Shown here one piece after another: positions 46,537 to 51,559 of a stretch of 51,559 bases of DNA; the first letter of the stretch is position 1, and every line of letters starts with the position of its first letter. The notes beneath the pieces were generated by a model. That model made no database searches, had not been told where the DNA came from, and saw only the letters and a program-made list of their open reading frames with translations. Origin of the DNA: Trichodesmium erythraeum GBRTRLIN201 (GTDB lineage: Bacteria; Cyanobacteriota; Cyanobacteriia; Cyanobacteriales; Microcoleaceae). Location of the stretch: the NCBI GenBank assembly GCA_018457135.1, contig JAGGDU010000231.1, positions 1,798-53,356 on the forward strand. The letters run 5' to 3'. The translations under genes and the position numbers were made by a program.

Positions 46537-47984
46537 AATTGAAAATAAATTATAGATATAGCTTTTATATTTATTTAAGTGATAAATACTATTATTTATA
46601 TAAATATATAACTGATGAGATTAAATAAATCCCAAAATATATTAATACTGGGGTGCTAATCTCGTTATTTTTGATATGATATTATCTGGCTTAATATCTT
46701 ATTTACTATCGATATTTGATGGCAATAGTTAAGATTATGTGATAATTATATTATCAAACTTATCCCATTAAAAATATTTATTACTTCTGTTTTAATAAAA
46801 TTAGATAAGGTATCTCTGGGTATAAATTCAGTTACCAGATAAAAGAAATTATCTGACTTCAAAGTTGTGAATTTCAATCAATTAACCTTGGTATTCCTAG
46901 CCAATAAATATATAGTTAGAGTAGCTACTCTTCTATGCATTCTTGAAAGTTTTTCATAGTTATTTTGTTTGTTAAGTTTTTTGAGAACCTATTGATGAGC
47001 TGGAAACGAATTATTTTTAGGTTCAACTAGATTATTTTGACATTGACCACCGCCACCAATATTATTAATAATTTTCCAATTTTTATCCCAGGGCTTACTA
47101 CTATTTTAGTTATAGTATATGTTGATATCTTTAATTATTCAAATTAACTACATTATAAGACAAAATCATATTAGTTGTAATGTTTTTGATGACAACTCAG
47201 ACAAAATAAAACTTATAACTTGTATATTATGGCTTGAAAAATTAAATTTTAAATTAGGTTGAATAGAGAGGTAACTTGATAAGTAAAATTCATCATTCAG
47301 CTATGAGTTAAGAATATAGAAAATCCCATACTTTTGAGGTACAAAATTTATTTGTTTTAGTAGGGGAACCCCATGCAAAGTTCCTTAAAGAGTAGTATGC
47401 AAGAAAAACAGGGTATAAAAAAGAAGAAAAAACTGTACAAACTGTTCCTTGATAAATACTATATACAGCGCATTAAGTGATTTATAAATACAGTAGTACT
47501 AGCTTTTTAAATAGTTTTTGAAGTCTGGAATATAATTTTAATTCTTATTCAGCCAATATACTATAATTACCATACTACACTTTACTAGGAATAGGTTGTA
47601 AAATTGCTGTTCAAGCATATCTAGATAGATTAGCTTAGAGTCCAGAGCAAAAAGTTATTATGAACATTTGAAGTCCCTAATTTTGATGATAAAATTTAAG
47701 CTCCTATTTGTAAATAAATGGAAAAAAAAGGAATAGACAAATAAGAAGCGATCGCCTCTTTTGTGTCTCACTATCTACGAAATAATTCATCTCTATTGTT
47801 GCATAGATAGACAATAGAAGTTTTTATCCAGTCTGACTCACTTGGGGAAATAGAGATAGAAACTTTTAGCAAATCATAAATATAAATTTGATTTAGCTAT
47901 ATTGCTATATAGCTCTAAAGAGACGGGACTTTCAAGTTCGCTTTAAGGTAATATTTATAAAAGCTATCTGCCAACTTTTGAATA
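46537..47984. other. 1.45-kb spacer with decayed fragments
   Basis: No intact gene. A degenerate plus-strand frame near 47600-47660 reads CKIAVQAYLDRLA-stop-SPEQKVIM, and one near 47718-47800 contains EAIASFVSHYLRNNSSLL with a HIP1 site; both are gene relics I cannot name. Repeat copy B lies at 47347-47465. Confidence 0.45.
47347..47465. repeat. Dispersed 115-bp repeat, copy B
   Basis: Matches 27901-28015 in the same orientation. Small insertions near 47355 and 47370 distinguish the copies. Confidence 0.8.
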
Positions 47985-49727
47985 ATGCGAAAAATATTTT
48001 CCCGAACCAGAATATTATTAGTAACCCTATATATTTTTCCAGTCTTATTACTCCTTTGGTTTCTCGCTAATTTTAGTGTCAATGTTCCCTACTGGGACCA
48101 ATGGAGATTAACCCCTATATTTGAGAAAGTTGCTGAAGGAAACGCCACATTTTTTGACTTTTTCACAGTACACGGACATCACAGAATATTAATACCAAAA
48201 TTAATCATTACTGCCTTAGCTTTTGCCACTAAATGGAACACTCAAGCTGAAATAATTTGTAGTGTAATTTTTGTCATCATCACATTTTTTGCTGTTTGTA
48301 AAATAGCCCAAATTAACTTTCATAATCAAAATCAAAATATTATAAATATAGCAAATATTTTAAGCTGTCTATTTTTATTTTCCCTAGTACAACATCAGAA
48401 CTGGTTATGGGGATTTACTCTATTTTGGTTTCTCACAAACTTATGTTTAATAATGGCGGTATATTTGATTCATGTCTTAGAGAATATATCGGCAAAAAGA
48501 AGAATATTTCTAGCAGCAATATTTTGTTTTATCGGAAGTTTTACATTAATACAAGGATTATTTTCTTGGCTAGTTTTAATTCCGTCAATATTGTCTATAG
48601 AAGGGAAAGCTAAACAAAAAATTACTAGACTAGTGATCTGGAGCTTACTGTTTGTAGTTTCATGTATTATCTACGCAATTAACTTCAATCCAATTCGCGA
48701 ACCAAAACCATTTTTATTTACAGAAAAACCATTTTTGATAATAAATTATTTTTTAGCCGTTATAGGTTTACCTCTAGTTAGACTTCCCATACCTGCAATT
48801 TTAACAGGATTAATATTATTCTCTAGTTTCCTATTTTTTACATATTACTTTCTCAAGAAACCTTTGTATAAACTAACTTTTTTTCCTCCTACTATTCCTT
48901 GGTTAACAATAGGTACATTTTCTATAATTTCTGCTCTATCTATTTCTGTAGGTAGAGCAGAATATGGGGTGGAAAATGCTATGACTTCTTCCCGATATAC
49001 AACCACATCAATATTATTAATTATCTCTTTAGTTTATCTCTTGGCTTTGTTTATACAAAAGCAACAAAAATATTTATTAATATATAAAATTTTAGCTGTT
49101 GCAATCACAGGAATTATGCTCATAAACTCCCTCTATGTTGTGAGGAATATTAAATTAAGTTTTCCCTATATTGAGAGTCGGAAAGAATGTCTAGAAATAA
49201 TTAACTATTTAGAAGATTCAGAATTTATAAAAACATCTCCAGATAGTTGTTTAGTGTTAATGAATGGCAAAACTTGGCTAGTCAGACGAGGTGCAGAAAT
49301 TATGGCAAAACTCGGATGGCGAGAATTTCCTCAAAATCTACAATTTATCAAACAACCAAAACAAAATTATGGTTATTTAGATCATCCTCAAACAACTGCA
49401 AAACCTCTAATTATTAAAGGTGAAGAAACTCTAAATTTGGGAGGTTGGGCAATTCAACCTGATGGAAAAGAACAACCTAACTTAGTGTTACTTTCTTCTG
49501 GTAATAATCAAGATTTTTTTGCTAATGCTATTGTTAACTTAGAGAGTTATGATATTGCTAAAGTTATGAAGTCAAAACTTTATAGTAGAGCCAGATGGAA
49601 AGTAAAATTTTCAGCGAAATCTTTACCTGTAGGAGAAACTGTTATTAAAGCTTGGGTTTATAACCCTAATAAACAAGAATTTGTTAAATTAAACAATGAA
49701 GTTAATGTCAGGGTAGAAAAGTCTTGA
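47985..49727 (+). CDS. Polytopic membrane protein with C-terminal beta module
   Basis: A 580-residue protein with about ten hydrophobic segments between residues 8 and 395. After the first comes the loop NVPYWDQWRLTPIFEKVAEG, whose D and basic residues recall the first periplasmic loop of GT-C membrane glycosyltransferases. HGHHRILIPKLI follows. A soluble C-terminal part (about 400-580) includes LNLGGWAIQPDGKEQPN, close in pattern to the beta modules of the methyltransferase and giant glycosyltransferase proteins. The family is common in cyanobacteria but, to my knowledge, not characterised. A role in glycan assembly at the membrane is likely from the fold and the shared module. ATG start at 47985, no strong ribosome site. 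Confidence 0.65.
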   Translation: MRKIFSRTRILLVTLYIFPVLLLLWFLANFSVNVPYWDQWRLTPIFEKVAEGNATFFDFFTVHGHHRILIPKLIITALAFATKWNTQAEIICSVIFVIITFFAVCKIAQINFHNQNQNIINIANILSCLFLFSLVQHQNWLWGFTLFWFLTNLCLIMAVYLIHVLENISAKRRIFLAAIFCFIGSFTLIQGLFSWLVLIPSILSIEGKAKQKITRLVIWSLLFVVSCIIYAINFNPIREPKPFLFTEKPFLIINYFLAVIGLPLVRLPIPAILTGLILFSSFLFFTYYFLKKPLYKLTFFPPTIPWLTIGTFSIISALSISVGRAEYGVENAMTSSRYTTTSILLIISLVYLLALFIQKQQKYLLIYKILAVAITGIMLINSLYVVRNIKLSFPYIESRKECLEIINYLEDSEFIKTSPDSCLVLMNGKTWLVRRGAEIMAKLGWREFPQNLQFIKQPKQNYGYLDHPQTTAKPLIIKGEETLNLGGWAIQPDGKEQPNLVLLSSGNNQDFFANAIVNLESYDIAKVMKSKLYSRARWKVKFSAKSLPVGETVIKAWVYNPNKQEFVKLNNEVNVRVEKS

Positions 49728-49953
49728 CTAGTATTTTAATTTAAACAGATAAGATAATAATAACCACCAAAATTTCCCATAAATGAACTTCAGGGCTAAT
49801 AGCAGAAGTCTCTGAAAAGTGGCTGAAAATACTTAGTGTTCTAAAAATCACTTGATATGTGAAGATGGATTACGTTCACTGGTAATATTGAGGTTAAAAT
49901 TTTAATATAGCTATCCCCAATATCATAATATAAGTAATTTTAATCCAAATATT

Positions 49954-50814
49954 ATGCAAAAAAATTATTGCCCCTTATGTCATACAAACAAGTTTAACTA
50001 TTATAAAGCAGGGGATAACTATCTATTAGCAAAATGCTCTAAATGTGGTATGGTATGGGATAATAATCCGCCAGTAAATCCTACTACTATTTATCAGGAA
50101 AGTTATTATAATAACGATTTCCCTAAAGGAGGATATTCTAATTATTTCCAAGGGATGAAAATTAATAATCAGACTTTTCGTAAACGTTTATTAAAAGCAG
50201 AGAAAAAACTTTTTGGTCAAGGTTTATTATTAGATGTGGGTTGTGCTTTAGGTGATTGTTTGGAGCAAGCAAAAGATTTAGGATGGGATAAACCTCAAGG
50301 TTTAGAAGTCTCAGAATATGCAGTAAATTTTGCTAAAAGTAGGGGCTTATCTGTACATCAAGGGGATTTGTTTAATCATAGTTTTGAACCTAATTCTTTT
50401 GATTTGATTATGTTGCAAGATATGATTGAACATACGACAGATCCTATTGCTCAATTAACAGCAGCTTATCAACTTTTGAAACCTGGAGGATGGATTTTTA
50501 TTACTACTCCAAATGTGGGAGGGTTTTGGCATAGATTATTAGGGTCTTTTTGGTATCATTATAAACCAACAGAACACTTGACTTATTTCTCCCTAGATAC
50601 GATAAAATTTGCTTTGGAAAAAAGTGGATTTTCTGATGTAGAATCAAAGCCGACTAGTAATTTAATGAGCCTGGGATATATTTTGAATAGATTGAAGTAT
50701 TATCAGCAGGTTTTGTTCTCTTTTTTCCTCTCAATTTCTAAATTTTTTAATCTAGATAAATTGGTCTTTAATTTATGGATAGGAGAATTGGAAGCTTGGG
50801 GGCAAAAGAGGTAA
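49954..50814 (+). CDS. Zinc-ribbon class I SAM methyltransferase
   Basis: A 286-residue protein. The N-terminal zinc ribbon CPLCHTN (Cys6, Cys9) and CSKCGMV (Cys28, Cys31) precedes a Rossmann methyltransferase: LLLDVGCALGDCLEQAK (about 90-106), GLEVSEYAV and FDLIMLQDMIEHTTDP, with LLKPGGWIFITTPN after it. This ribbon-methyltransferase arrangement is typical of enzymes in surface-polysaccharide and deoxysugar loci. It starts at ATG 49954 after a 226-bp spacer from the membrane protein, on the same strand. The last 77 codons and the 3' flank are repeated in tandem downstream. The gene itself is intact. Confidence 0.88.
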   Translation: MQKNYCPLCHTNKFNYYKAGDNYLLAKCSKCGMVWDNNPPVNPTTIYQESYYNNDFPKGGYSNYFQGMKINNQTFRKRLLKAEKKLFGQGLLLDVGCALGDCLEQAKDLGWDKPQGLEVSEYAVNFAKSRGLSVHQGDLFNHSFEPNSFDLIMLQDMIEHTTDPIAQLTAAYQLLKPGGWIFITTPNVGGFWHRLLGSFWYHYKPTEHLTYFSLDTIKFALEKSGFSDVESKPTSNLMSLGYILNRLKYYQQVLFSFFLSISKFFNLDKLVFNLWIGELEAWGQKR

Positions 50815-51559
50815 TAACAGTTATAAGTTAACGGTTAACAGTTATTTACTAACAGTTTTTAGCTTCTTTATATTTGATTTTATCTATCCCTCTTGATTCT
50901 AAATTCCTCAACTTTTTGGTAATAATTTTAAAGGAAGTTTCAGTTAATTTTTCCTATTCATTATCAACCAAAGTAACACTTTAATTATTTCTTATTTATC
51001 CCTAGATAGAATAAAATTTACTTTGAAAAAAAGTGGGGTTTCTGATGTAGAATCAAAGCTAACCAGTAATTTAATGAGTCTGAGATATATTTTGAATATA
51101 TTGAAGTATTATTAGCAGATTTGGTTCTCTTTTTTTCTCTCAATTTCTCAATTTTTTAATCTAGATAAATTAGTCTTTAATTTATGGATAGGATAGTTAT
51201 AAGCTTGGAAAAAAAAGAGGTAGTAACAGTTATTAGTTAACAGTTAACGGTTAACAGTTATTTAATAACAGTTTTTAGCTTCTTTATATTTTATTTTATC
51301 TATCCCTCTTGATTCTAAATTCCTCAACTTTTTGGTAATAATTTTAAAGGAAGTTTCAGTTAATTTTTCCTATTCATTATCAACCAAAGTAACACTTTAA
51401 TTATTTCTTATTTATCCCTAGATAGAATAAAATTTACTTTGAAAAAAAGTGGGGTTTCTGATGTAGAATCAAAGCTAACCAGTAATTTAATGAGTCTGAG
51501 ATATATTTTGAATATATTGAAGTATTATTAGCAGATTTGGTTCTCTTTTTTTCTCTCAA
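50583..51559 (+). repeat. Tandem amplification of the methyltransferase 3' end
   Basis: Three copies start at 50583, 50992 and 51408, with periods of 409 and 416 bp. Copy 1 contains the real gene end. Copies 2 and 3 are identical over all 150 bp visible of copy 3, but differ from copy 1 at many sites. The 7-bp period difference comes from one extra TTAACAG/TTAACGG heptamer in the spacer (about 51237-51258). The array runs off the window. Confidence 0.92.
50992..51223 (+). pseudogene. Duplicated 3' fragment of the methyltransferase gene
   Basis: Collinear with 50583-50814 and still alignable codon by codon, but TAG at 51113-51115 replaces CAG at 50704-50706, and further stops occur near the end (GGA-TAG-TTA-TAA). 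It has no start, SAM site or zinc ribbon, so it is non-functional. A third copy begins at 51408. Confidence 0.85.

Overview
The window looks like a piece of a filamentous, low-GC marine-type cyanobacterial chromosome, most like the Trichodesmium/Okeania group (an inference from style, not a database match). About twenty HIP1 octamers (GCGATCGC) are scattered through it, for example near 3302, 6917, 13226, 23113, 27190, 30433, 39127 and 45676. The DNA is strongly AT-rich, spacers are long (several of 0.6-2.4 kb), and decayed genes and small dispersed repeats are common. HpnB, RuvB, the CLD-type exporter and the multi-domain glycosyltransferases are all of cyanobacterial type. No rRNA, tRNA, CRISPR array or intact transposase was seen.

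Layout. 1-0.93 kb: decayed IS630-type transposase. 1.2-5 kb: minus-strand HpnB-like glycosyltransferase and an S9 peptidase. 5.4-9.7 kb: tight plus-strand operon of a DUF3326-like gene (pseudogene, two in-frame stops), an Orn/Lys/Arg-decarboxylase-fold PLP enzyme, a SAM methyltransferase, a CmcI-like protein and a cupin gene broken by a 16-bp tandem duplication. 10.2-11.8 kb: flavin amine oxidase, minus strand. 11.9-14.5 kb: two decayed small genes, a duplicated ruvB tail, ruvB and a divergent conserved hypothetical gene, then a candidate structured RNA.

14.7-31 kb is a surface-glycan locus: ABC-2 permease and Wzt-type ATPase with a C-terminal cargo-type domain, a double-methyltransferase protein, a 1984-residue fusion (sulfotransferase, coiled coil, two beta modules, two GT2 domains, one GT4 domain), a stand-alone sulfotransferase, another methyltransferase and a GT4 enzyme. 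Together they suggest synthesis, methylation, sulfation and export of a complex polysaccharide. 31.8-44.6 kb holds type I secretion genes: an RTX protein, a putative glycosyltransferase on the minus strand, a parvulin-like PPIase, a 999-residue ABC exporter (cyclic-nucleotide-binding domain, inactive C39-like domain, membrane domain, ATPase) and an HlyD adaptor ending at a good terminator. 45-51.6 kb: an amidase, a polytopic membrane protein with a beta domain like those in the glycan locus, and a zinc-ribbon methyltransferase whose 3' end is repeated in tandem to the window edge.

Main themes for a second look: a decaying, possibly undescribed amino-acid-derived metabolite operon; a modular glycan machine whose proteins share a recurring GW-motif beta module; an exporter that may sense a nucleotide; and several cases of gene breakage and tandem amplification caught at the sequence level.
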